Assembly: GCA_036379355.1 (NCBI GenBank)
Contig: DASVGV010000086.1
Coordinates: forward strand, 1 to 9,543
Source of the DNA: CAJCIY01 sp036379355
GTDB lineage: Bacteria; Actinomycetota; Actinomycetes; Mycobacteriales; CAJCIY01
DNA: 9,543 nt
Direction of reading: 5' to 3'
Shown here: positions 1 through 5,423 of the stretch, piece by piece
Layout: each line of letters opens with the position of its first letter
How positions within the stretch are numbered: the stretch's first letter is position 1
The notes under the pieces: model-generated
Seen by the model: only the letters and a program-made list of their open reading frames with translations
Database searches by the model: none
What the model was told of the DNA's origin: nothing
Made by a program: the position numbers and the translations under genes

Positions 1-1020
1 GAGGAGTACGGCGGCCTGGGCGAGTCGCTGCTGACGTACGCGCTGACCGTCGAGGAGATCGCCCGCGGCTGGATGAGCGTCTCGGGCGTGATCAACACGC
101 ACTTCATCGTCGCGTACATGCTCATGCACCACGGCACCGACGAGCAGAAGAAGACGCTGCTGCCGCGGATGGCGACCGGCGAGATCCGGGGCGCGTTCTC
201 GATGTCCGAGCCGCACTGCGGCTCCGACGTGTCCGCGATCAAGACCAAGGCCGTGCGCGAGGGCGACGAGTACACCCTCGACGGGCAGAAGATGTGGCTC
301 ACGAACGGGGCGCGCGCGGGTGTGGTGGCCACCCTCGTCCGTACCGACGAGGGTGGCGACTCGGTCTACAAGAACATGACGACGTTCCTGGTCGAGAAGG
401 AGCCTGGCTTCGGCGAGACGCGGCCGGGACTGACCATCCCCTCCAAGATCGAGAAGATGGGCTACAAGGGCGTCGAGACCACCGAGATGATCCTCGAGCG
501 CTGCCAGGTCCCGGCGTCGGCGATCCTCGGCGGCGAGGACGGCCGCGGCAAGGGCTTCTACCAGATGATGGACGGGATCGAGGTCGGCCGCGTCAACGTC
601 GCCGCGCGGGCCTGCGGCATCTCGATCCGCGCGTTCGAGCTCGCGGTGGCGTACGCCCAGCAGCGGGAGACGTTCGGCAAGCCGCTGGCCCAGCACCAGG
701 CCATCCAGTTCAAGCTCGCCGAGATGGGCACCAAGGTCGAGGCGGCGCACGCGCTGATGGTGAACGCGGCGCGCCTCAAGGACGCCGGCGAGCGCAACGA
801 CGTCGAGGCCGGCATGGCCAAGTACCTCGCGTCCGAGTACTGCGCCGAGGTCACTCAGGAGTCGTTCCGCATCCACGGCGGCTACGGCTACGCCAAGGAG
901 TACGAGATCGAGCGGCTCATGCGCGAGGCGCCGTTCCTGCTCATCGGCGAGGGAACCAGCGAGATCCAGAAGACCATCATCAGCCGCGGCCTGCTCAAGG
1001 AGTACCAGGCCCGCGGGTAG
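1..1020 (+). CDS. Acyl-CoA dehydrogenase, 5'-truncated by the window edge
   Basis: This is the C-terminal part of a soluble FAD-dependent acyl-CoA dehydrogenase, which forms the alpha,beta double bond of an acyl-CoA and passes electrons to electron-transfer flavoprotein. The reading frame is open from base 1, so 339 residues are visible and roughly 40-60 N-terminal residues are missing. Visible family marks are the FAD/substrate segment FSMSEPHCGSDVSA (about bases 199-240), WLTNG, the helical C-terminal domain with RETFGKPLAQHQ, the motif HGGYGYAKEYEIERLMR, and GEGTSEIQ near the end. The Glu of EGTS (codon 949-951) sits where the catalytic base lies in medium- and short-chain enzymes. The substrate is not readable from sequence; short or branched acyl-CoA is plausible. 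The TAG stop is followed 18 bp later by a strong hairpin. The family call is very secure. Confidence 0.96.
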   Translation, partial: EEYGGLGESLLTYALTVEEIARGWMSVSGVINTHFIVAYMLMHHGTDEQKKTLLPRMATGEIRGAFSMSEPHCGSDVSAIKTKAVREGDEYTLDGQKMWLTNGARAGVVATLVRTDEGGDSVYKNMTTFLVEKEPGFGETRPGLTIPSKIEKMGYKGVETTEMILERCQVPASAILGGEDGRGKGFYQMMDGIEVGRVNVAARACGISIRAFELAVAYAQQRETFGKPLAQHQAIQFKLAEMGTKVEAAHALMVNAARLKDAGERNDVEAGMAKYLASEYCAEVTQESFRIHGGYGYAKEYEIERLMREAPFLLIGEGTSEIQKTIISRGLLKEYQARG

Positions 1021-1038
1021 CGCCGCCCAGGCCGACGC

Positions 1039-1071
1039 CGCCGAGATGCGCACTTTTGCCGCATCTCGGCG
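1039..1071. terminator. Perfect 12-bp hairpin between convergent genes, probable bidirectional terminator
   Basis: Bases 1039-1050 (CGCCGAGATGCG) are the exact reverse complement of 1060-1071, with a 9-base loop that includes TTTT. It starts 18 bp after the acyl-CoA dehydrogenase stop and lies beyond the stop of the convergent minus-strand gene (1153), so it could end both transcripts. No T tract follows the stem on either strand, as is common for terminators in GC-rich actinobacteria. The structure is seen directly; its function is inferred. Confidence 0.7.
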
Positions 1072-1101
1072 CACAGGGCGTGCCTTTGCCGCATCTCGGC
1101 G
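1055..1101. repeat. 17-bp direct repeat, two copies 30 bp apart
   Basis: TTTGCCGCATCTCGGCG occurs at 1055-1071 and again, identical, at 1085-1101. The first copy contains the right arm of the 1039-1071 hairpin. The second copy could pair with the same left arm (13 bp, 1038-1050 with 1090-1102), giving mutually exclusive structures. The unit lies wholly in the 132-bp non-coding gap and looks like a dispersed intergenic repeat. Whether it recurs elsewhere in the genome cannot be seen here. Confidence 0.75.
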
Positions 1102-1152
1102 GGTCAGCCGCGGAGGGAGTGGCGGGCAGGTCGGCCGGCGTGCGGGAGACGG

Positions 1153-1449
1153 TCAGCGGCGGTCGTGGGCTGCGTACGCGGCGCTCGCCGTGACCGTGGT
1201 GACGACGCCGACCGCCGGCCAGCGACCGATCCGCTTCGCGAGCGGGTGCGAGCCGCCCATGGCGCCGACGTAGAGCCCGGCTAGCGGGAGCGCGCGCCGC
1301 ACCCCACCGGCGCGGAGCCAGGACGCGGTCGCCACCGCCCCGAGGGCACCGAAGAGCACTCCCGCGAGGTCCCGCCGGCCGGTGCGCTGCCCGACGGCGA
1401 AGCCGCCGACGAGGCCGGAGGCGACCAGGGGAGCGGTGGGAAGGCGCAC
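1153..1449 (-). CDS. Small uncharacterised membrane protein (98 aa)
   Basis: I do not recognise a named family. The 98-residue product is mostly hydrophobic, with likely membrane segments at about residues 6-20, 27-45, 53-67 and 77-94, broken by short basic stretches (QRTGRR, KRIGRW). A GGSHPLAKRIGRWPAVG segment before the last helix is the most distinctive part. The GTG start at 1449 has no Shine-Dalgarno sequence, but a TAGCCT hexamer ends 6 bases before it, as in leaderless transcripts, which supports this start. It converges on the acyl-CoA dehydrogenase gene and is divergent from the PaaG-like gene. Coding is supported by the clean hydrophobic pattern and the promoter-start fit. The function is unknown. 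Confidence 0.72.
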   Translation of the reverse strand: MRLPTAPLVASGLVGGFAVGQRTGRRDLAGVLFGALGAVATASWLRAGGVRRALPLAGLYVGAMGGSHPLAKRIGRWPAVGVVTTVTASAAYAAHDRR

Positions 1450-1455
1450 GACAGC

Positions 1456-1461
1456 AGGCTA
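1456..1461 (-). promoter_or_regulatory. Candidate leaderless -10 element (TAGCCT) for the 98-aa membrane protein
   Basis: On the minus strand TAGCCT occupies -12 to -7 relative to the GTG start at 1449. That puts transcription start at or next to the start codon. It fits the TANNNT consensus fully. No convincing -35 element is visible. Confidence 0.55.
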
Positions 1462-1465
1462 CCGT
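1460..1465 (+). promoter_or_regulatory. Candidate -10 element (TACCGT) for the PaaG-PaaI operon
   Basis: TACCGT fits TANNNT and would place the start of transcription near 1472, giving a leader of about 34 bases that contains the GAGGAG ribosome site at 1493-1498. It shares bases 1460-1461 with the opposing TAGCCT element, so the two promoters could not easily be occupied together. No good -35 is seen. Confidence 0.4.
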
Positions 1466-1505
1466 CGCCCGGGAGCGCTCGCGCGAGGGACCGAGGAGCA
1501 GAGAA

Positions 1506-2291
1506 ATGGGCGACGTACGGGTGACGCAGGCGGGCGCGCTGCTGACGATCGCACTGGCGGCGCCCAACGGGATCAACGGACTGACGACCGAGGTACGGGC
1601 CGACCTGCTGGCGGCGCTGACCGGCCCGGCGGCGGCCGACGAGGTGCGCGCGGTCGTTCTGCGCGGCGAGGGGCGCACGTTCTGCGTCGGCCAGGACCTG
1701 CGCGAGCACGCCGCCCGGCTGGACGCCGACCCGTCGCGCGCCTTCGACGTCGTGGCGAGCGAGTACGCCCCGATCGCCACCGCCATCCGGGCGCTGGCCA
1801 AGCCCGTGGTCGCGGGCGTCAACGGGGCGGCGGCGGGGGCCGGCATCTCGCTGGCGCTCGCGTGCGACGTCCGCGTCGCGAGCGACGCGGCCCGGTTCAC
1901 GTTCGCGTTCGCCGGGATCGGGCTGGTGGCCGACACCGGCCTGCACGCGACGCTGGCCGCCGCGGTCGGCGCGGCGCGCGCCCGGGCGTTGCTGCTGCTC
2001 GACGCGCCGCTGTCTGCCGAGCAGGCGCGCGGCGCAGGCCTCGTCGACGTGCTGGTCCCCGCGGGTGACTTCGACGCGGAGATCGAGGCGCTCGCCGGTC
2101 GCCTGGCAGCCGGGCCCACCCGCGCGTACGCCGAGACCAAGGCGATCACCCAGCTCGCCGAGCCCACCGGGTTCCAGGACGTGCTCGACGCGGAGGCCGC
2201 CGCCCAACAGCGGCTCGGGATGACCGCCGATCATGCGGGAGCGGTGCGCGCGTTCCTGGCCAAGGAGAAGCCGGACTTCCGTGGTGCCTGA
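1506..2291 (+). CDS. PaaG-like enoyl-CoA hydratase/isomerase
   Basis: This 261-residue protein belongs to the crotonase superfamily and is the same length as PaaG, the epoxyphenylacetyl-CoA isomerase of aerobic phenylacetate breakdown. The CoA-ester oxyanion-hole segments are visible: FCVGQDL at about residues 59-65 and VNGAAAGAGISLALACD at 105-121. FTFAFAGIGLVADTG at 131-145 keeps the single Asp (D143) expected at the PaaG catalytic position, with no Glu at the second hydratase position. The C-terminus AVRAFLAKEKPDFRG also resembles PaaG. The usual GG after the Asp is replaced by TG. The ATG has a good ribosome site, GAGGAG, 7 bases upstream. The next gene, a PaaI-type thioesterase, overlaps its end, which strengthens the phenylacetate or similar acyl-CoA context. 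Hydratase versus isomerase activity, and the substrate, remain open. Confidence 0.88.
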   Translation: MGDVRVTQAGALLTIALAAPNGINGLTTEVRADLLAALTGPAAADEVRAVVLRGEGRTFCVGQDLREHAARLDADPSRAFDVVASEYAPIATAIRALAKPVVAGVNGAAAGAGISLALACDVRVASDAARFTFAFAGIGLVADTGLHATLAAAVGAARARALLLLDAPLSAEQARGAGLVDVLVPAGDFDAEIEALAGRLAAGPTRAYAETKAITQLAEPTGFQDVLDAEAAAQQRLGMTADHAGAVRAFLAKEKPDFRGA

Positions 2292-2697
2292 CGCCGACGT
2301 GCTCGCCCGCGAGCAGGCGGCCTCGATGCTCGCCCGCGACGAGGCCACCCGGTCGCTCGGGATCGAGATCTCCGCGGTCGGCGCCGGCCGGGCCACCGCG
2401 GCCATGACCGTCACGCCGAGCATGGTGAACGGGCACGCCGTGGCCCACGGCGGCTACGTGTTCCTGCTCGCCGACACGGCGTTCGCATTCGCCTGCAACA
2501 CCCACGGTGCGGACGTCGTGGCCGCCGGAGCGGAGGTCTCGTTCCTCGCGCCCGCGCGCGTCGGGGATCGCCTCACCGCGGTCGCGGCCGAACGCGTGCG
2601 GGCCGGGCGTAGCGGCATCTACGACGTCACGGTCCGCACGGTAGGCGGCGACGTCGTCGCCGAGTTCCGCGGCCGGAGCCGCGAGCTGCGTCGCTGA
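2281..2697 (+). CDS. paaI: PaaI-type hotdog-fold acyl-CoA thioesterase
   Basis: A 138-residue 4HBT-family thioesterase, close to PaaI, which hydrolyses hydroxyphenylacetyl-CoA type intermediates and is thought to rescue CoA from dead-end products. The signature MVNGHAVAHGGYVFLLADTAFAFACN is visible at about residues 48-73 (written here as its key parts: NGH, HGG and LADTAFAFACN), with D65 at the known catalytic Asp position. The following strands (AGAEVSFLAPARVGDRL) are typical of the fold. The start is GTG at 2281, 13 bases after AAGGAG (2262-2267); GTG 2284 is the alternative. Either start overlaps the end of the PaaG-like gene by 8-11 bases, which means a translationally coupled operon. 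Its stop lies 3 bases from the stop of the convergent DUF1206 gene. Confidence 0.9.
   Translation: MVPDADVLAREQAASMLARDEATRSLGIEISAVGAGRATAAMTVTPSMVNGHAVAHGGYVFLLADTAFAFACNTHGADVVAAGAEVSFLAPARVGDRLTAVAAERVRAGRSGIYDVTVRTVGGDVVAEFRGRSRELRR
2668..2683. terminator. Short hairpin at the 3' end of the PaaI gene, weak terminator candidate
   Basis: CGCGGC (2668-2673) and GCCGCG (2678-2683) form a 6-bp all-GC stem with a 4-base loop inside the last codons of the thioesterase gene. Because the two convergent genes leave only 3 bp between stops, any local terminator must lie inside coding sequence. There is no T tract, and such short GC stems are frequent by chance in this DNA. Confidence 0.25.
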
Positions 2698-2700
2698 CGG

Positions 2701-3522
2701 TCACTCGGCGAGGTCCAGCTTGCGGTACCGCGCCTCCACGAGGGCGTACGCCGCGAAGTCCAGCAGTCCCAGGGCGATCAGGGCGAGGACGGCCGTCCCC
2801 CACGGGTGATGGGTGAGCAGCAGCAACTCCCCGTCGAGCCCGCGCACGTGGTTGGCGTCGTAGGTGAGCCCGGCGGCGACCAGGAAGATCCCGATCGGGG
2901 CGATGACCAGGGCCCGGGCGGCCAGCGCGGTCCCGCTGGCGACGACGACCGCGCGGCGGGCGCGGGGCGGCAGCTCGGACAGGTCCAGGCCCTCCGCGTA
3001 GTCGCGCCGGATCGCGCCGCGGACCTGCCAGGCCGCCCAGCCGAGGACGACGAACCCGACCGCGACGACGATCACCCGCCCGCCCGGCAGCCCGAGCAGG
3101 TGGGCGGCGGACCGGTGGGTCTGCTGTTCCGTACCCGTCCGGGTGTTGCCGAGCGCGTACGAGAACGGGATGTACGCCACCACCAGCGACGCGACTCCCT
3201 GGATCGCCGTCGTCACGCGGCGCAGCCGCTCCTCGGTGTCGTCCGTCCACGCCGCCCGCAGCCGGACCAGGCCGAAGAGGGCGAAGCCCGCGCCGGCCGC
3301 CCCCAGCACCGCCTTGTCGGCGGGTGCCCCCGCGACGATCCGCAGCGCCCCGTTCGCGTCGACCTGGTTCGCGGCGTGGCCGGACAGCGCCGCGACCCGC
3401 AGCGTGAGGTACGCGAGCAGGAGGTAGAACACGGCGCGGGCCACCAGCCCGACGCGGGCCCCGCTGCGCAGCGCCGTGCGGACGGCGCTGCCCGCGGACG
3501 CCCCCGCCGTCCTGTCAGGCAT
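2701..3522 (-). CDS. DUF1206 family integral membrane protein
   Basis: A 273-residue polytopic membrane protein of the DUF1206 family, common in actinobacteria and of unknown function. Six hydrophobic segments come in three pairs, at roughly residues 24-45, 68-88, 104-120, 145-163, 192-214 and 238-260. Each pair opens with an Arg-containing segment such as GARVGLVARAVFYLLLAYLT, as expected of the triplicated two-helix unit. The ATG at 3522 is preferred over an upstream start at 3618, which would add 32 polar residues without family character and run into the divergent gene. Just upstream on its strand is GGCAGGAT, which can be read either as a weak Shine-Dalgarno (CAGGA) or as a leaderless -10 (CAGGAT). 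It is divergent from the suppressor-of-fused gene across 64 bp. Confidence 0.88.
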   Translation of the reverse strand: MPDRTAGASAGSAVRTALRSGARVGLVARAVFYLLLAYLTLRVAALSGHAANQVDANGALRIVAGAPADKAVLGAAGAGFALFGLVRLRAAWTDDTEERLRRVTTAIQGVASLVVAYIPFSYALGNTRTGTEQQTHRSAAHLLGLPGGRVIVVAVGFVVLGWAAWQVRGAIRRDYAEGLDLSELPPRARRAVVVASGTALAARALVIAPIGIFLVAAGLTYDANHVRGLDGELLLLTHHPWGTAVLALIALGLLDFAAYALVEARYRKLDLAE

Positions 3523-3528
3523 CCACGC

Positions 3529-3534
3529 ATCCTG
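3529..3534 (-). promoter_or_regulatory. CANNNT element (CAGGAT) at -12 to -7 of the DUF1206 gene
   Basis: On the minus strand CAGGAT lies exactly 6 bases before the ATG at 3522, the same spacing as at four other starts in the window. The overlapping CAGGA could instead bind 16S rRNA, so this one is ambiguous. Confidence 0.35.
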
Positions 3535-3574
3535 CCCGAGGAGCCCGCTCGCAGTGGCACAACCGGCGCCGTGA

Positions 3575-3580
3575 CACCCT
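3575..3580 (+). promoter_or_regulatory. Candidate leaderless -10 element (CACCCT) for the suppressor-of-fused gene
   Basis: CACCCT within TGACACCCT lies at -12 to -7 of the GTG start at 3587. There is no Shine-Dalgarno sequence between it and the start, so a leaderless mRNA is likely. The first base departs from the TANNNT consensus. Confidence 0.42.
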
Positions 3581-3586
3581 GGGCGG

Positions 3587-4168
3587 GTGCGCGAGACGAC
3601 GCCCGACCTCGTCGTCACCCTGGTCGAGGCGCACCTGCTGTCAGCGCTCGGCGGCGACAGTGGGCGCGCGAGCGTGTCGTTCGTGGGCGCAGACCGGATC
3701 GACGTCCTGCGTTTCGGTCCCGACGCAGACGGGCTCGTCCGCTACGTCACGGTCGGGATGAGCCGCGCACCCATGACCGACCCGTCCGACCTGGTCCCCG
3801 GCGGCGACGGGCCGCGTGCCGAGTTGCTGCTCACCCTGCGCGGCGCGCAGGACAGCGTGCTGCGCCGGCTGGCGATCCTGGCGGCGACGCCCGCGGTCGA
3901 GGGCCTGGTCATCACGCCGGGCGCGCGCATCGACCTCGGTGAGCCACTGTGGGACGGCGCACGGATGACGGCGGTCCTCGTCGGCGAGCCGGGCGGGCTG
4001 GTGCCGTCCCTCGACGAGCCGGCCGTCGACGTCCTGCCCGTCCTGCCGATGACGCCGAACGAGGCGGCGCACGCGCGCGTGCACGGGGCAGCGGCCCTGG
4101 AGGCGCGCTGGCTGGCCCAGGGCGTCGACCCACGCGACCCGGACCGGGCAGCCGCGGACCTCACCTGA
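3587..4168 (+). CDS. Suppressor of fused (SUFU) domain protein
   Basis: A soluble protein of 193 residues resembling bacterial members of the suppressor-of-fused (PF05076) family. Visible features in order are a short N-terminal helix (VVTLVEAHLLSAL), a beta strand IDVLRFGP, YVTVGMSRAPM at about 53-63, RAELLLTLR at 77-85, and the C-terminal PVLPMTPNEAAHARVHGAAALEARWLAQGVDPRDPDR typical of the family (key parts: LPMTPNEAA near 153-161, then LEARWLAQG). In bacteria these proteins have no firmly established role; some occur as immunity or accessory proteins in polymorphic toxin loci, but no toxin gene is next to this one. GTG at 3587 is the first start in frame and has a leaderless -10 in front. 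The MaoC gene follows 38 bp downstream on the same strand. Confidence 0.78.
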   Translation: MRETTPDLVVTLVEAHLLSALGGDSGRASVSFVGADRIDVLRFGPDADGLVRYVTVGMSRAPMTDPSDLVPGGDGPRAELLLTLRGAQDSVLRRLAILAATPAVEGLVITPGARIDLGEPLWDGARMTAVLVGEPGGLVPSLDEPAVDVLPVLPMTPNEAAHARVHGAAALEARWLAQGVDPRDPDRAAADLT

Positions 4169-4173
4169 TCCCG

Positions 4174-4201
4174 TACCGTGGCAGCCCGTCGAGAGAAGGA
4201 G
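4174..4201 (+). promoter_or_regulatory. Candidate -10 (TACCGT) and Shine-Dalgarno (AGAAGGAG) for the MaoC gene
   Basis: TACCGT at 4174-4179 matches the element found before the PaaG-like gene and would start a transcript near 4186. AGAAGGAG at 4194-4201 is a strong ribosome site 5 bases before the GTG at 4207, and it decides that start. The MaoC gene can therefore be expressed independently of the upstream gene. No clear -35 is seen. Confidence 0.5.
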
Positions 4202-4206
4202 CGGTC

Positions 4207-4710
4207 GTGCAGTTCGGTCGGTACTACGAGGAGTTCGAGGTCGGCGACGTCTACAAGCACTGGCCCGGCAAGACGGTGACCGAGTACGACGACCACCTGT
4301 TCTGCCTCATCACCATGAACCACCACCCGCTGCACATGGACGCCAACTACGCGTCGACGACGCAGCAGGGCAAGAACGTCGTCGTGGGCAACTACGTCTA
4401 CTCACTGGTGCTCGGCATGTCGGTCGAGGACGTCTCCGGTAAGGCCATCGCGAACCTCGAGGTCGAGTCGCTCAAGCACACCTTCCCGACGTTCCACGGC
4501 GACACGATCTATGCCGAGACGCGCGTGGTGGACAAGACCGAGTCGAAGTCCAAGGACGACCGCGGTGTCGTCACCGTCGACACGATCGGCTACAACCAGG
4601 ACGGCGTCGTCGTCGTCACCTTCCGCCGCAAGGTCATGATCCCCAAGCGCTCGTACGCGGAGAAGGTCGGCGGCGAGCAGCCCGGCCGTCCCGAGCCGCG
4701 GGAGGGCTGA
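4207..4710 (+). CDS. MaoC-family acyl-CoA hydratase/dehydratase
   Basis: A 167-residue hotdog-fold MaoC-like hydratase, expected to add or remove water across an enoyl-CoA double bond. The N-terminus QFGRYYEEFEVGDVYKHWPGKTVTEYD is typical (key part: FEVGDVYKHWPGKTVTE, about 10-26). The hydratase motif reads TMNHHPLHMDANYA at about 36-49. H43 matches the catalytic His, but the usual catalytic Asp five residues earlier is Asn (N38), as I recall for the mesaconyl-CoA-hydratase-like branch. The stretch TFPTFHGDTIYAETRVVDK is also characteristic. GTG 4207 is fixed by AGAAGGAG just upstream. Genes of this branch often sit with an acyl-CoA dehydrogenase and a CitE-like lyase; a dehydrogenase is present about 3 kb upstream but no lyase is visible. 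The substrate is not determined. Confidence 0.88.
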   Translation: MQFGRYYEEFEVGDVYKHWPGKTVTEYDDHLFCLITMNHHPLHMDANYASTTQQGKNVVVGNYVYSLVLGMSVEDVSGKAIANLEVESLKHTFPTFHGDTIYAETRVVDKTESKSKDDRGVVTVDTIGYNQDGVVVVTFRRKVMIPKRSYAEKVGGEQPGRPEPREG

Positions 4711-4715
4711 CCGAC

Positions 4716-4731
4716 GGCGGGTTGACCCGCC
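4716..4731. terminator. Short hairpin after the MaoC gene, weak terminator candidate
   Basis: GGCGGG (4716-4721) pairs with CCCGCC (4726-4731) around a TTGA loop, 5 bases after the MaoC stop. No T tract follows. The position in the 47-bp gap before the next start is suitable, but the stem is short and GC stems are common here. Confidence 0.35.
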
Positions 4732-4757
4732 CGCACCCGCGCCTCACCCTGATGATC

Positions 4758-5381
4758 GTGCGTCCACCCCCCGGGTGCGTCCGCTGCGGTGGCCCCCTGC
4801 GGCCCCCCGGCCTGATGTCCAGCGCCTGGCACTGCGCGCACCACGGCGACGTTGCGCCGCTGCATGTCGTGGCTCCCGTCGGCGAACGCACCGTCGACGC
4901 GGTGGCCGCCCAGGCGCGCGTACCGCTCTGGATGCTGCTGCCGCCGCCCGTCGGCTGGACGCTCGGCGGCGTGGCCCGCGCCGGCGACGACCGCGGGACG
5001 GTGGCGACGGCCGCCGCCTGGTCCGGCCCGTCGCCGGTCGGCGGCCCCGCCGACCTGGTGGTCGTCGCCGAGGAGCCGGGAGTCGGCCTGGGTGCTCGGC
5101 TGGCCGGGCTGCCGCACGTCGACGCCGGCGACTGCGTGGTGGGCGCCCCGGTCGAGCGCGTGGAGGCACGCGGCCGGCCCGTGGCGCTCTGGGCCTGCAC
5201 CGGGACGCCCGACGACCGCATCGCGCTGGTGGGGGAGGCGGACGCGGCGTGGTTGTGGCTGGTGGTGTGGCCCGCCGCCGCGGAGGCCCTGTTCGCCGAG
5301 CGGCTGGTGCTCACCGACGCACGCGAGCGCGCCGTCCCGTACCAGCCGGGCGCGGCCAGCCCGCGGCTGCTCGCGTCGTGA
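4758..5381 (+). CDS. DUF6758 family protein with N-terminal zinc-ribbon-like motif
   Basis: A 207-residue protein resembling the actinobacterial DUF6758 family, of unknown function. The N-terminus carries CVRCGG at 7-12 and WHCAHHG at 24-30, so C7, C10, C26 and H29 could form a zinc site. Conserved later parts are VPLWMLLPPPVGWTLGGVA at 55-73, ARAGDDRG, VVVAEEPGVGLGARLAG at 101-117, the WLWLVVWP segment at 165-172, ERLVLTD and the C-terminal SPRLL. GTG 4758 is chosen because it places the first cysteine at residue 7, as I recall for Streptomyces homologues. Alternatives are ATG 4752 and TTG 4722, the latter falling in a hairpin loop. CACCCT at 4745-4750 is a possible -10. The PHP gene starts 42 bp downstream. 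Confidence 0.82.
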   Translation: MRPPPGCVRCGGPLRPPGLMSSAWHCAHHGDVAPLHVVAPVGERTVDAVAAQARVPLWMLLPPPVGWTLGGVARAGDDRGTVATAAAWSGPSPVGGPADLVVVAEEPGVGLGARLAGLPHVDAGDCVVGAPVERVEARGRPVALWACTGTPDDRIALVGEADAAWLWLVVWPAAAEALFAERLVLTDARERAVPYQPGAASPRLLAS

Positions 5382-5407
5382 CCAGGCGAGGGGCGCCGTA
5401 CCGCCCG

Positions 5408-5413
5408 TAGACT
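5408..5413 (+). promoter_or_regulatory. Candidate -10 element (TAGACT) for the PHP gene
   Basis: TAGACT matches TANNNT and ends 10 bases before the ATG at 5424, so the mRNA would carry only about 0-4 untranslated bases. There is no ribosome site in that gap. This suggests the PHP gene has its own promoter besides any read-through from the DUF6758 gene. Confidence 0.5.
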
Positions 5414-5423
5414 CCGGCCAGCC

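Noticed and set aside
1039..1101. Possible CRISPR array
   Set aside because: Only two short repeat copies with a 13-base interval and no further units; no cas genes. The nearby RecB-like nuclease at 7981 is a general Fe-S nuclease, not a Cas4 in context.
995..2423. Long minus-strand open frames opposite the PaaG-like gene
   Set aside because: They are compositional shadows rich in Ala, Arg, Ser and Gly, without motifs, over a clear crotonase gene with a good ribosome site.
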